A stretch of 64,000 nt of DNA, from positions 1,364,001 through 1,428,000 of the forward strand of contig NZ_CP061321.1 of the NCBI RefSeq assembly GCF_018687195.1, read 5' to 3'. The stretch's first letter is position 1, and each line of letters starts with the position of its first letter. The notes beneath the pieces were generated by a model. That model searched no databases. It was not told the origin of the DNA and worked only from the letters and a program-made list of their open reading frames with translations. Made by a program: the position numbers and the translations under genes. Of this stretch, positions 35,561-44,198 are shown in pieces. Source of the stretch: Polynucleobacter sp. MWH-UH2A. GTDB taxonomy: Bacteria > Pseudomonadota > Gammaproteobacteria > Burkholderiales > Burkholderiaceae.

Positions 35561-36523
35561 ATGAATTCATTATTTCAACTTATTGCTCGCCACCGTGTTT
35601 TAGCAAGCACGATTTTTTTGGCAATCTTTCCATTCATCATGCCTTATGAGGCGCTAGCAATTAACATCCTCATCTTTGGATTGTTTGCGATGGGCTTTAA
35701 CCTTTTGTTTGGTTATATGGGCCTCCTCTCATTTGGTCATGCCGCATTTCTTGGTATTGGTAGCTACCTCACTGGCATCGGCATTGTTCACTATGGCTTA
35801 CCTTGGGGTGTCGCTATTCTTGCTGGCGTCATTGGCGCTGCTATCGGCGGACTCATCATGGGATTCTTAGCCATTCGGACACGAGGTATCTATTTCTCGA
35901 TGGTGACTCTAGCCCTAGGACAAATCGTTTATTACATCTTCTACAAAGCAGAAAGTCTGACTGGTGGCGAGAATGGCTTGCGCGGTGTGCGCGTAGATCC
36001 ATTTAATGTACTTGGCGTACCCGTAGATTTTCTCAACCCTATGGTGAAGTATTACATCATTTTATTTTTTGTAGTGATTGCCATCTGGCTGATTTCACGC
36101 ATTCTGAACTCGCCACTAGGGGCAGTTATGGAAGCCATACGTGAGAACGAAAAACGAGCTGCAGCTTGCGGCTTTGATGTAGCCAAGACAAAGCTCTTGG
36201 TATTTGTTCTCTCTGCTGGAATTTGCGGTTTAGCGGGTTCTTTACGCGGACTTCACCTCTCTATTGTGCCAATTGACTCCCTGCATTATTTGCAATCAGG
36301 GCAAGCAGTCATGATGAGCATCTTAGGCGGCATGGGAACCTTCTTTGGGCCTTTTGTTGGCGCAGCAGTCATGCTGTATCTCGAGGACGTTGTCACCACC
36401 TTTACGAAACATTGGATGGCAGTAGTTGGTTTGGTATTCATGTTCTTTGTACTGTTCTTCCCCAAAGGAATTTGGGGAACTATTTTGAGCAAGCTACAAA
36501 TTAATCAGGATTCGAAATCATGA
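35561..36523 (+). CDS. branched-chain-type ABC permease, LivM-like
   Basis: 320-residue permease. LivM motifs: FGLFAMGFNLLFGYMGLLSFGHAAFLGIGSY, LAIRTRGIYFSMVTLALGQ and AIRENEKRAAACGFDVAKTKL. It follows the LivH-like gene by 15 bp and overlaps the next ATPase gene by four bases (ATGA), which indicates translational coupling. Confidence 0.93.
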   Translation: MNSLFQLIARHRVLASTIFLAIFPFIMPYEALAINILIFGLFAMGFNLLFGYMGLLSFGHAAFLGIGSYLTGIGIVHYGLPWGVAILAGVIGAAIGGLIMGFLAIRTRGIYFSMVTLALGQIVYYIFYKAESLTGGENGLRGVRVDPFNVLGVPVDFLNPMVKYYIILFFVVIAIWLISRILNSPLGAVMEAIRENEKRAAACGFDVAKTKLLVFVLSAGICGLAGSLRGLHLSIVPIDSLHYLQSGQAVMMSILGGMGTFFGPFVGAAVMLYLEDVVTTFTKHWMAVVGLVFMFFVLFFPKGIWGTILSKLQINQDSKS

Positions 36524-37275
36524 ACAGCACAACTACAACGCCTATCCTTGAGGCACGTAATATCAGTAAGAGCTTTGGGAAATTCAAAGCATTACAAAAT
36601 GTATCTACCAGCTTCATGCCTGGCACCCTGACTGCCATTATTGGTCCCAATGGCGCAGGAAAGAGCACCTTCTTCAATGTATTAAGTGGCGCATTTCCCC
36701 CATCAAGCGGCCAGATCCTATTTAATGGCAAAGACATTACGGGTATGCAGCAGCATGAATTTGCGCGGATTGGTATTTCTAAGAGCTTTCAAATTACTAA
36801 TGTGTTCAAGCAATTGAGTGTTCATGAAAATGTTCGAGTTGCTGCTCAAATGGAAACCGCTCGCTATAACTTTCTACGAAATGCACAATCCTACCCAAGT
36901 CCCATTGAAATCGCCGACCAATTATTGCAACGGGTTAATTTAGAGCACCTTCGCAACAAGAAGACTGGAGATTTAGCCCATGGCCAGCAACGCGCCTTAG
37001 AAATTGCTATGGCCCTAGCCTGCAATCCCAGCCTGCTACTGCTGGATGAGCCCACCGCCGGCATGTCCCCAGAAGAAACGCTCGTGATGATGGACCTTAT
37101 TCGTACGCTTGCAAGTGAACGTACTGTAATTTTGGTTGAACACAAAATGAAACTCATTATGGGTTTATGCAAGCGCATCATCGTCCTACATCATGGTGAG
37201 TTTCTTGCTGAGGGCACTCCCGAAGAAATTCAGAACAATGCCGAAGTGCGCCGCGTTTATCTCGGTCAAGGTTAA
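36520..37275 (+). CDS. branched-chain-type ABC ATPase, LivG-like
   Basis: 251-residue ATP-binding subunit. Walker A GPNGAGKST, Q-loop region KSFQITNVFKQLSV, an atypical signature LAHGQQRALEIAMAL, Walker B LLLLDEPTAGM and the switch His in ILVEHKM are all visible. The LAHGQ signature is normal for this subfamily. Confidence 0.94.
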   Translation: MNSTTTTPILEARNISKSFGKFKALQNVSTSFMPGTLTAIIGPNGAGKSTFFNVLSGAFPPSSGQILFNGKDITGMQQHEFARIGISKSFQITNVFKQLSVHENVRVAAQMETARYNFLRNAQSYPSPIEIADQLLQRVNLEHLRNKKTGDLAHGQQRALEIAMALACNPSLLLLDEPTAGMSPEETLVMMDLIRTLASERTVILVEHKMKLIMGLCKRIIVLHHGEFLAEGTPEEIQNNAEVRRVYLGQG

Positions 37276-37289
37276 TTCGAAAGCTATCT

Positions 37290-37994
37290 ATGTTGCATAT
37301 TGAAAACTTAAATGCATGGTATGACCGCAGTCATGTACTCCAAGGCATTTCTTTACAAGTGAATAAGGGTGAAATCGTTACCCTAATGGGCCGCAACGGC
37401 GCTGGTAAAACTACTACCCTACGTTCCCTCATGGGGCTACTGTCAAAGCGCCAAGGAAAAGCATCTATTGATGGCATCTCTTTTCTGGATTTACCTGCGC
37501 ACGAACGCTTTCATCTTGGACTGGCTTATGTTCCAGAAGATCGACGTATTGTTCCAGGTCTAACCGTGAAAGAAAATCTGGAGTTGGGCGTCATCGCTCA
37601 AAAAAATCGCGGGGACATGGCCGCTCTCGTCGATGAAATCGCTGAAACCTTCCCAAGACTTAAGGAACGCCTCCAGCAAGATGGCACGTCCATGTCAGGC
37701 GGAGAACAACAGATGCTGGCAATTGCCCGTGCCATGATCGCGAAGCCCAAAGTCATTCTGCTGGATGAGCCCTCCGAAGGCATCATGCCGGTACTCGTAG
37801 ATGAAATGTTTGAACTATTTGCCAAACTCAAGCAACAGGGTCTGACTATTTTGCTGGTTGAGCAGAATGTACAACAAGCGCTGAAAATTTCAGATCGTGC
37901 TTATATTTTGGATCAAGGTGAGATTGTTTTTCATGACACTGCGCAGAATCTCCTCAACAATGATGAGATACAACAGAAATACTGCGCGGTTTAA
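37290..37994 (+). CDS. branched-chain-type ABC ATPase, LivF-like
   Basis: 234-residue ATP-binding subunit with Walker A GRNGAGKTT, LivF-type YVPEDRRIVPGLTVKENL, signature MSGGEQQMLAIARAM and Walker B VILLDEPSEGI. It is the last gene of the TetR-VOC-monooxygenase-ABC run; the convergent yqaA gene ends 2 bp beyond its stop. Confidence 0.94.
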   Translation: MLHIENLNAWYDRSHVLQGISLQVNKGEIVTLMGRNGAGKTTTLRSLMGLLSKRQGKASIDGISFLDLPAHERFHLGLAYVPEDRRIVPGLTVKENLELGVIAQKNRGDMAALVDEIAETFPRLKERLQQDGTSMSGGEQQMLAIARAMIAKPKVILLDEPSEGIMPVLVDEMFELFAKLKQQGLTILLVEQNVQQALKISDRAYILDQGEIVFHDTAQNLLNNDEIQQKYCAV

Positions 37995-37996
37995 TC

Positions 37997-38503
37997 TCAA
38001 ATTAAATGCAGCCAATGACCAAACTGGTGCCAGAAACTTTCAGGCACTAAAGTAAGAAGCCAAGTCATTGTTAAGTAGCGCAATAACTTGCCAATAAACA
38101 TATAAATTAAGCAGGGCTGCCATGCCAGCTTGAGCCACCCTGCCGCTAGGCATAGGGGATCACCAAAACCAGGAAGCCAGGAAAGCAATAGGATCTTCGG
38201 CCCCCAATCTTCAAGCCAAACTTTCAGTCGAGAGTTTTTTGGTTCGCCTACAGACTTCATTCCTTGACGCGCAAGGTAACCAAGCCACCAGTCGAGCATA
38301 CCGCCCAAAGTATTGCCAACCGTCGCCACCAGAATAGCCACCCAATATAACTGTTGATTTAGGCTGATATAACCAAATAAGATTGGCTCAGATCCAAGGG
38401 GTAATAGCGTTGCCGAAACGAAGGCACTGATAAAAACTGCAGGCAAACCAACCGAAGGCATGCCAAACCAGTCAAAAAAGTGCTGAAGTGCTTGTTCTAT
38501 CAA
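37997..38503 (-). CDS. YqaA-family inner-membrane protein
   Basis: 168-residue membrane protein of the YqaA/DedA-like (SNARE-associated) group. Motifs are LPAVFISAFVSATLLPLGSEPIL, VATVGNTLGGMLDWWLGYLA and LLLSWLPGFGDPLCLAAGWL. Function unknown; relatives act in membrane lipid or proton homeostasis. It is convergent with the transporter operon and divergent from the acyl-CoA dehydrogenase gene. Confidence 0.88.
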   Translation of the reverse strand: MIEQALQHFFDWFGMPSVGLPAVFISAFVSATLLPLGSEPILFGYISLNQQLYWVAILVATVGNTLGGMLDWWLGYLARQGMKSVGEPKNSRLKVWLEDWGPKILLLSWLPGFGDPLCLAAGWLKLAWQPCLIYMFIGKLLRYLTMTWLLTLVPESFWHQFGHWLHLI

Positions 38504-38565
38504 GCAAAAACTCCGAATTTTTTCAAAATAGAACTACTTTCATATTAGACCCCTTCATTTTAAGC

Positions 38566-38610
38566 TTAAGCAAGATTGAGCATTCCTCGCGATTTTCAAA
38601 TCTTGCTTAA
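38566..38610. promoter_or_regulatory. 12-bp inverted repeat upstream of the acyl-CoA dehydrogenase operon
   Basis: TTAAGCAAGATT (38566-38577) and AATCTTGCTTAA (38599-38610) are perfect inverted copies with a 21-bp spacer. A further TTAAGCTTAA palindrome overlaps the left arm from 38560. The repeat ends 38 bp before the ATG, so an operator or activator site is likely. Confidence 0.6.
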
Positions 38611-38647
38611 ACTAATGGTTTGCACCTAATAGCCATAGAAATCCATC

Positions 38648-39817
38648 ATGAACCACCCCATTCCAAAGCCCGATCAATACCAAGACATGCGCGAAGCATT
38701 ACGAGATTTATGTGGCAGCTTTGACTCTGCTTATTGGCAAAAGATTGACCATGAGCGCGACTATCCAGAGGCATTTGTGGATGCGATGGCCCAAGCGGGT
38801 TGGTTGGCAGCCTTGATTCCTGAGGGGTATGGCGGCTCTGGTCTAGGCTTAGCTGAAGCCTCCGTCATCATGGAAGAGATTAATTTTTCTGGCGGTAATG
38901 CAGGCTCATGTCATGGTCAGATGTACAACATGGGCACTTTATTGCGCCATGGGTCTGAGACTCAAAAGAAACTATATCTCCCAAAGATTGCTACTGGCGA
39001 ACTACGCTTACAAACAATGGCGGTTACTGAGCCAACCACAGGTACTGACACAACCAAACTCAAAACTACAGCGATTAAAAAGGGTGACAAGTATGTGGTG
39101 AACGGCCAAAAGGTTTGGATCTCACGTATTCAGCATTCCGATCTAATGATTCTCTTGGCACGCACTACTCCACTTGCAGAAGTCACCAAGAAATCCGAAG
39201 GCATGTCGATATTTATCGTTGATCTCAAAGAAGCGATTGGCAAGGGTATGGACATTCAGCCAATCGCCAATATGGTCAATCATGAAACCAACGAAGTGTT
39301 CTTTGACAATCTTGAAATTCCTGCTGAGAACCTGATTGGCGAAGAAGGCAAAGGTTTTAAATATATCCTCGATGGTCTCAATGCTGAGCGCACGCTGATT
39401 GCGGCAGAGTGTATTGGTGATGCTTACTGGTTTGTAGATAAGGCCCGTCGCTATGCCAATGAACGGGTTGTGTTTGACCGCCCTATCGGCAAGAATCAAG
39501 GTATTCAGTTCCCCATTTCGGACTCTTATATTGAGACTGAAGCGGCCAACCTGATGCGTTTTAAGGCCTGCAATCTCTTTGATGCGAAAGAGCCTTGTGG
39601 TGCTGAAGCCAATATGGCCAAGTACCTAGCAGCTAAAGCCTCCTGGGAGGCGGCCAACGTTTGCTTGCAGACCCATGGCGGCTTTGGATTTGCTAATGAA
39701 TATGATGTAGAGCGCAAATTTAGGGAAACTCGCCTTTATCAAGTAGCTCCAATTTCTACTAACTTGATTTACTCCTACGTTGCCGAGCATATTCTCGGCC
39801 TTCCACGTTCTTTCTAA
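38648..39817 (+). CDS. acyl-CoA dehydrogenase
   Basis: 389-residue FAD enzyme. Family landmarks: GYGGSGLGLAEASVIMEEI, TMAVTEPTTGTDTTKL (acyl/FAD contact), YVVNGQKVWISRIQHSD, and the C-terminal LQTHGGFGFANEYDVERKFRETRLYQVAPISTNLI. It should introduce a double bond into an acyl-CoA, passing electrons to ETF. Chain length or branching cannot be read from sequence. The CoA-transferase gene follows after 12 bp, which suggests activation and oxidation of one carboxylic acid. Confidence 0.93.
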   Translation: MNHPIPKPDQYQDMREALRDLCGSFDSAYWQKIDHERDYPEAFVDAMAQAGWLAALIPEGYGGSGLGLAEASVIMEEINFSGGNAGSCHGQMYNMGTLLRHGSETQKKLYLPKIATGELRLQTMAVTEPTTGTDTTKLKTTAIKKGDKYVVNGQKVWISRIQHSDLMILLARTTPLAEVTKKSEGMSIFIVDLKEAIGKGMDIQPIANMVNHETNEVFFDNLEIPAENLIGEEGKGFKYILDGLNAERTLIAAECIGDAYWFVDKARRYANERVVFDRPIGKNQGIQFPISDSYIETEAANLMRFKACNLFDAKEPCGAEANMAKYLAAKASWEAANVCLQTHGGFGFANEYDVERKFRETRLYQVAPISTNLIYSYVAEHILGLPRSF

Positions 39818-39829
39818 TAGGCATCAATT

Positions 39830-41014
39830 ATGAGCGTTCGTCCACTAGACGGGATTACTGTTGTTGCCTTAGAGCATGTCATCGCCGCACCTTTTTGCAC
39901 AAGGCAACTAGCGGATCTTGGGGCCCGAATTATTAAGATTGAACGTCCTGGTGATGGTGACTTTGCAAGAGGTTATGACACTCAGGTGGAAGGACTCTCC
40001 TCTCACTTTGTTTGGGTAAATCGGTCAAAAGAAAGTATTACCCTCGACCTCAAGCAAGACGCTGCCTTAGATGTTTTAAAGAATTTACTCAAAACAGCTG
40101 ACGTATTTATTCAGAATCTAGCTCCGGGTGCCGCAGCCCGTATGGGGCTCACCCCAGAAGCGCTACAAAAAGATAACCCTGGTCTGATTCTGTGCGCAAT
40201 TTCTGGCTATGGCAATGACGGCCCATATCGCGATAAAAAAGCATACGACCTTTTGATTCAGAGTGAGGCAGGATTCCTATCCATTACCGGCACTCCAGAT
40301 ACACCAAGCAAGGCAGGAAATTCGATTGCGGACATCGCTGCTGGCATGTATGCCTATACCAATATCTTGGCCGCCCTTTTGCAAAGAGGAAAAACTGGCA
40401 AGGGCACAGTCATTGATATCTCGATGTTGGAAGCATTAAGTGAATGGATGAATTTTCCTTTGTATTACGCCTATAAGGGCGCTAACCCTCCATCTAGAAA
40501 TGGCGCTTCACACGCTACCATCTACCCATACGGCCCTTTTAAAGCAGGTGATGGCAAAACAGTCATGCTCGGTCTACAAAACGAACGAGAGTGGGTTCAA
40601 TTTTGTGAAATTGTTTTAGAAAATTCCGCACTAGCCAAAGATGAACGCTTTGACAAAAACTACAAGCGCAATGAAAAACGCTCTGAACTATTAGAAATAA
40701 TTAATGCATGCTTTGCGAAGCTTACTGCAGAACAAGTGATCGTAAGATTAGATAAAGCTCAAATTGCAAATGCCAGACTCAATGATATGGAAGGACTCTG
40801 GAAGCATGAGCAATTAAAGGCACGCCAACGCTGGACAGAAGTTGGTACGCCAGCAGGTAATATCGCCGCCCTTCTACCACCCGGCTTAAACGACAGCTAC
40901 GACTTCCGGATGGATCCTATCCCTGCAGTGGGCCAACACACCGAATCCATTCTTAAAGAGCTCGGCATGAGCGCCGAAGATATTGCACAAATGCGCGCTA
41001 GCGGAGCAATTTAA
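39830..41014 (+). CDS. CaiB/BaiF family (type III) CoA-transferase
   Basis: 394-residue class III CoA-transferase. Motifs are VVALEHVIAAPFCTRQLADLGARIIKIERPGDGD, the catalytic Asp in KKAYDLLIQSEAGF near residue 143, and TGKGTVIDISMLEALSEW. It would move CoA between a donor such as succinyl-CoA and a dicarboxylic or aromatic acid. Paired with the acyl-CoA dehydrogenase. Its stop overlaps that of the convergent cls gene by four bases (TTAA). Confidence 0.92.
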   Translation: MSVRPLDGITVVALEHVIAAPFCTRQLADLGARIIKIERPGDGDFARGYDTQVEGLSSHFVWVNRSKESITLDLKQDAALDVLKNLLKTADVFIQNLAPGAAARMGLTPEALQKDNPGLILCAISGYGNDGPYRDKKAYDLLIQSEAGFLSITGTPDTPSKAGNSIADIAAGMYAYTNILAALLQRGKTGKGTVIDISMLEALSEWMNFPLYYAYKGANPPSRNGASHATIYPYGPFKAGDGKTVMLGLQNEREWVQFCEIVLENSALAKDERFDKNYKRNEKRSELLEIINACFAKLTAEQVIVRLDKAQIANARLNDMEGLWKHEQLKARQRWTEVGTPAGNIAALLPPGLNDSYDFRMDPIPAVGQHTESILKELGMSAEDIAQMRASGAI

Positions 41015-42486
41015 AGCAGGGGTGAAGCAAGATGCGCCGCGTTCTCAAAGTAATGATGCCAACGAGGACGTCTTGCCCATACTTTAGGGTCTACAAAATC
41101 GGATTGCTGGAGATAGGTTTCGATTAATTTCTCCAGCTTAGCGCAGAATGCTTCATTATACACAATGAGGCTAATCTCAAAATTTAAACGCAAACTACGC
41201 TGATCAAAATTAACCGATCCAAATATCGCAATACGCTTGTCGATTAGCAAACTCTTGGTATGCAATAAACCCCCATGAAATTCCGCGATTTGAACGCCAG
41301 CACCCATGAGGTCCGAATAAAAACTCTTACTGCTCCACGCAACCAATGTGGAGTCATTGAGTTTTGGAACAATCAAGGTGACCTTAACCCCCCTACCCGC
41401 AGCGGCCATTAAAGCCTGAATCAAGCCATCATCTGGACCAAAATAGGGAGTAGTGATGGTGAGCTCCTGGCGCGCATCCATGATTGCTGAAAGGAGCACC
41501 TGATACAAAATATCATCCCGATACACCGGACCAGATGAGAACTCTTGAGCTAAAGCTGCCCCCTCGTGAGGTGATGCAGGCGGTTCGCGATCATTGAAAT
41601 GCGTGATTTTAGGATTATCAACACTCCAGTCAAAAGCAAAGGTGAGCTCAAATTGCGCTGCTACGGGGCCTTCAATTCGTACCATGGCATCAACCCATTC
41701 CCCAACACCGGAGTCTTGCTTAAACGTGCGTGGGTCGACCATATTCATGCTGCCAGTCCACACAACGGCGCCATCAATAACAAATATCTTGCGATGCAAA
41801 CGTAAATCTGCGCGCCGAAACTGAAAGCGACCAAACTGAATTGGCAATGCTTCCGTTACTTGAATACCAGCACTACGAAAACGCGCTGGCCATTGCGACT
41901 TAAACCAATCTTTACTACCCAGCGAATCCAATAGCACCCGGCAGGCAACGCCACGCTTGGCAGCAGCAATGAGAGCCTCGCCCACTTTATCTGCATCTCC
42001 ACCCAAAGCCCAGATATAAAACTCCAAATGCAAACTCTTTTTAGCTTGATTAATCTCCTTAATAAAGAGCTGCAATATCTTCAATGACTCTGTATGTAAG
42101 TCAATCTTATTACCGGCAACAACTGGTGATCCATTGCGCGATTGTGCAAGCAGGCTAAGCGCTTGACCCTCCGGCGGTAGTTTTTTTCGGTCTGCAATGT
42201 ATTCTTGACGCATTTCTTGAGCGACTTTTTCGTACTCATGATTCATGCGAACAATTTTTCGAGTGAGCTTACGACCCACAGGGCGTTCACCAATTAAGAC
42301 ATAAAGCGATATACCAATTAGCGGCACCAAAATGACGATCAGGAACCAAGCAAATGCCACTCCCACAGGTCTTCTAGCCGATATGAGATAAAGACCAAAT
42401 AAAAGAACGATGCTGGCATGTAAGACAGGGATCCAAATGAGTGAAAACCCAAAAACAGATCCAAAGATATAAGAGATGACGTTCAT
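41011..42486 (-). CDS. cls: cardiolipin synthase
   Basis: 491-residue phospholipase D-type enzyme. Two N-terminal membrane helices (VLHASIVLLFGLYLI and VAFAWFLIVILVPLIGISLYVLI) precede two HKD motifs, HRKIFVIDGAVVWTGSMN and HTKSLLIDKRIAIFGSVNFDQRS. It condenses two phosphatidylglycerols to cardiolipin at the inner membrane. The start codon overlaps the stop of the upstream EEP gene (ATGA). Confidence 0.93.
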   Translation of the reverse strand: MNVISYIFGSVFGFSLIWIPVLHASIVLLFGLYLISARRPVGVAFAWFLIVILVPLIGISLYVLIGERPVGRKLTRKIVRMNHEYEKVAQEMRQEYIADRKKLPPEGQALSLLAQSRNGSPVVAGNKIDLHTESLKILQLFIKEINQAKKSLHLEFYIWALGGDADKVGEALIAAAKRGVACRVLLDSLGSKDWFKSQWPARFRSAGIQVTEALPIQFGRFQFRRADLRLHRKIFVIDGAVVWTGSMNMVDPRTFKQDSGVGEWVDAMVRIEGPVAAQFELTFAFDWSVDNPKITHFNDREPPASPHEGAALAQEFSSGPVYRDDILYQVLLSAIMDARQELTITTPYFGPDDGLIQALMAAAGRGVKVTLIVPKLNDSTLVAWSSKSFYSDLMGAGVQIAEFHGGLLHTKSLLIDKRIAIFGSVNFDQRSLRLNFEISLIVYNEAFCAKLEKLIETYLQQSDFVDPKVWARRPRWHHYFENAAHLASPLL

Positions 42487-43235
42487 TCCAATTCCAGTTC
42501 AGCAGCAATACCCAAATGATCCGATAGCTTGAGCCATTCATGCAAAATTTCCACTGAATGAATTTTAAGCCCGCGCACATAAATCCGATCCATGGGCAGA
42601 ATCGGCCTCACACTTGGGAATGTCCTCGCGGGAGCGCCCGTGAGTTGCTCAAAAACCTCATTAAAACCAGCATCACGCATAGGCACCCCTACCCGATTAC
42701 GCCAATCATTGAAATCACCAGCAACAATCGTAGGTGCACCATCGGTCAATTCTTCGATATAGCGAATAATTTCCCCAACTTGACGTTCTCTGCCGCGCTC
42801 GAACAAGGCTAAGTGAACGCAAAAGCAATGGATAGCTGGCCCAAGCCCATCAAATTGAATCATGCTATGAAGCAAGCCGCGCTTTTCAAATCGATATGCA
42901 GAAATATCATAGTTATTTCCCTTAAGTAAAGGGCGTTTTGAAAGAATCGCATTCCCATGATGACCATCTGGGTACTCGACATTTTTTCCGTAATGCCAAT
43001 CATGCCAAAAATCTTCAGACAAAAAATCGGTTAACTCTGTCATTGGCCACTGCCCAAAACGGCGAATACGCCCACGATGTTCTTGCTGCAATTCTTGCAA
43101 GAACAAAATGTCTGGATGATGGCTACGCATTTTTTGGCGCAATTGATAAATTGTTGAATGACGGTGCAAAGGAGATAGCCCTTTGTGCACATTCATACTC
43201 ATTACTGTAAAGCGAGTAGTTTGCATTTGAGTCAC
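42483..43235 (-). CDS. endonuclease/exonuclease/phosphatase family protein
   Basis: 250-residue EEP-fold protein. Visible motifs are MSMNVHKGLSP, LFLQELQ (catalytic Glu), IVAGDFNDWRNRVG and the C-terminal LSDHLGIAAEL. This family hydrolyses phosphodiester or phosphomonoester bonds. Tight coupling with cls (four-base overlap), as in the E. coli ybhP-clsB pair, suggests a role in phospholipid metabolism. Confidence 0.9.
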   Translation of the reverse strand: MTQMQTTRFTVMSMNVHKGLSPLHRHSTIYQLRQKMRSHHPDILFLQELQQEHRGRIRRFGQWPMTELTDFLSEDFWHDWHYGKNVEYPDGHHGNAILSKRPLLKGNNYDISAYRFEKRGLLHSMIQFDGLGPAIHCFCVHLALFERGRERQVGEIIRYIEELTDGAPTIVAGDFNDWRNRVGVPMRDAGFNEVFEQLTGAPARTFPSVRPILPMDRIYVRGLKIHSVEILHEWLKLSDHLGIAAELELE

Positions 43236-43240
43236 TAAGA

Positions 43241-43435
43241 CTATCCCGCAGTATTTTGGCGTCGAATTCTCGCCATATAAATTTCACTTTCAACTAAATC
43301 TTGACATTGCATGCATTTATTACAAATTGATGCCTGCTCCCTCAACTCATCTATAGAGCTGATTGGGTGGGCATCTAGGTACTCACGCAAATCAATATCA
43401 AGGACCTCATTACAGAGGCAAACTATTTCGGCCAT
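43241..43435 (-). CDS. BFD-like [2Fe-2S] protein
   Basis: 64-residue protein with VCLCNEV near the N-terminus and ICNKCMQCQDLV in the C-terminal half. This is the CxC...CxxC arrangement of bacterioferritin-associated-ferredoxin-like domains, with one extra Cys. The partner is unknown; no bacterioferritin gene is in the window. It ends 5 bp before the EEP gene start and may be cotranscribed with it. Confidence 0.85.
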   Translation of the reverse strand: MAEIVCLCNEVLDIDLREYLDAHPISSIDELREQASICNKCMQCQDLVESEIYMARIRRQNTAG

Positions 43436-43502
43436 AAGTCAAAAACAAGGGAAATTGGTCTCATTTCAGTCATTTTGCCATTGCCTTGATAGAATCAAGC
43501 GC

Positions 43503-44198
43503 ATGCTGACCGCCTTTCATGATGCCTTTGCTCTACTTGCTCACCTAGATAGTGGCGTACTGGGCATCGTATTGGTATCGCTACAAGTTAGCCTGACCGC
43601 CCTCCTGTTTGGGACGCTCCTTGGGGTTCCCATCGGGGCATTGCTGGCTACCGAAGAATTTCAAGGGAAAAAGGCGATTATTGTGGCGCTCAACACCTTA
43701 ATGGGAGTTCCCACGGTGATTATTGGGGTTATTGTCTACTTATTGCTATCGCGCTCGGGACCGTTAGGGGCTTGGGGGTGGCTTTTTACCGCTAAGGGCA
43801 TGACGCTCGCCCAAACTTTACTAACAACCCCCTTGATTGCAGCCCTCAGCAGACAAATCCTAGAGGATTCCTGGAAGATTCATCGTGACTCTTTTTTAAG
43901 TCTGCGCCTGCCCCCATTCTCTCGCTACAAATGGCTAATTTGGGACTGCCGCTTTTCATTAACGATTGCTATTTTGGCGGGTCTTGCTAGGGCTATTTCC
44001 GAAGTGGGCGCCGTCATGATTGTGGGCGGCAATATTGATCACTCAACTAGAACGATGACCACAGCAATTGCCCTAGAAACCAGCAAGGGTGATTTACCTT
44101 TAGCGCTAGCGCTAGGCATCATCTTGTTAACTATCGTTCTCTTAGCAAATGTATTTACTTTTGCCATGCGACAAATTGTGGAGCGTCGCTATGGCTAA
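43503..44198 (+). CDS. tupB: tungstate-type ABC permease TupB
   Basis: 231-residue permease with about five or six helices. VLVSLQVSLTALLFGTLLGVPIGALLA, LNTLMGVPTVIIGVIVYLLLSRSGPLG and ISEVGAVMIVGGNI match TupB of the tungstate importer. ATG 43503 is chosen; longer readings run into the divergent ferredoxin gene. The substrate-binding TupA gene is not in this window. The molybdenum/tungsten enzyme formate dehydrogenase is encoded close by. Confidence 0.86.
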   Translation: MLTAFHDAFALLAHLDSGVLGIVLVSLQVSLTALLFGTLLGVPIGALLATEEFQGKKAIIVALNTLMGVPTVIIGVIVYLLLSRSGPLGAWGWLFTAKGMTLAQTLLTTPLIAALSRQILEDSWKIHRDSFLSLRLPPFSRYKWLIWDCRFSLTIAILAGLARAISEVGAVMIVGGNIDHSTRTMTTAIALETSKGDLPLALALGIILLTIVLLANVFTFAMRQIVERRYG

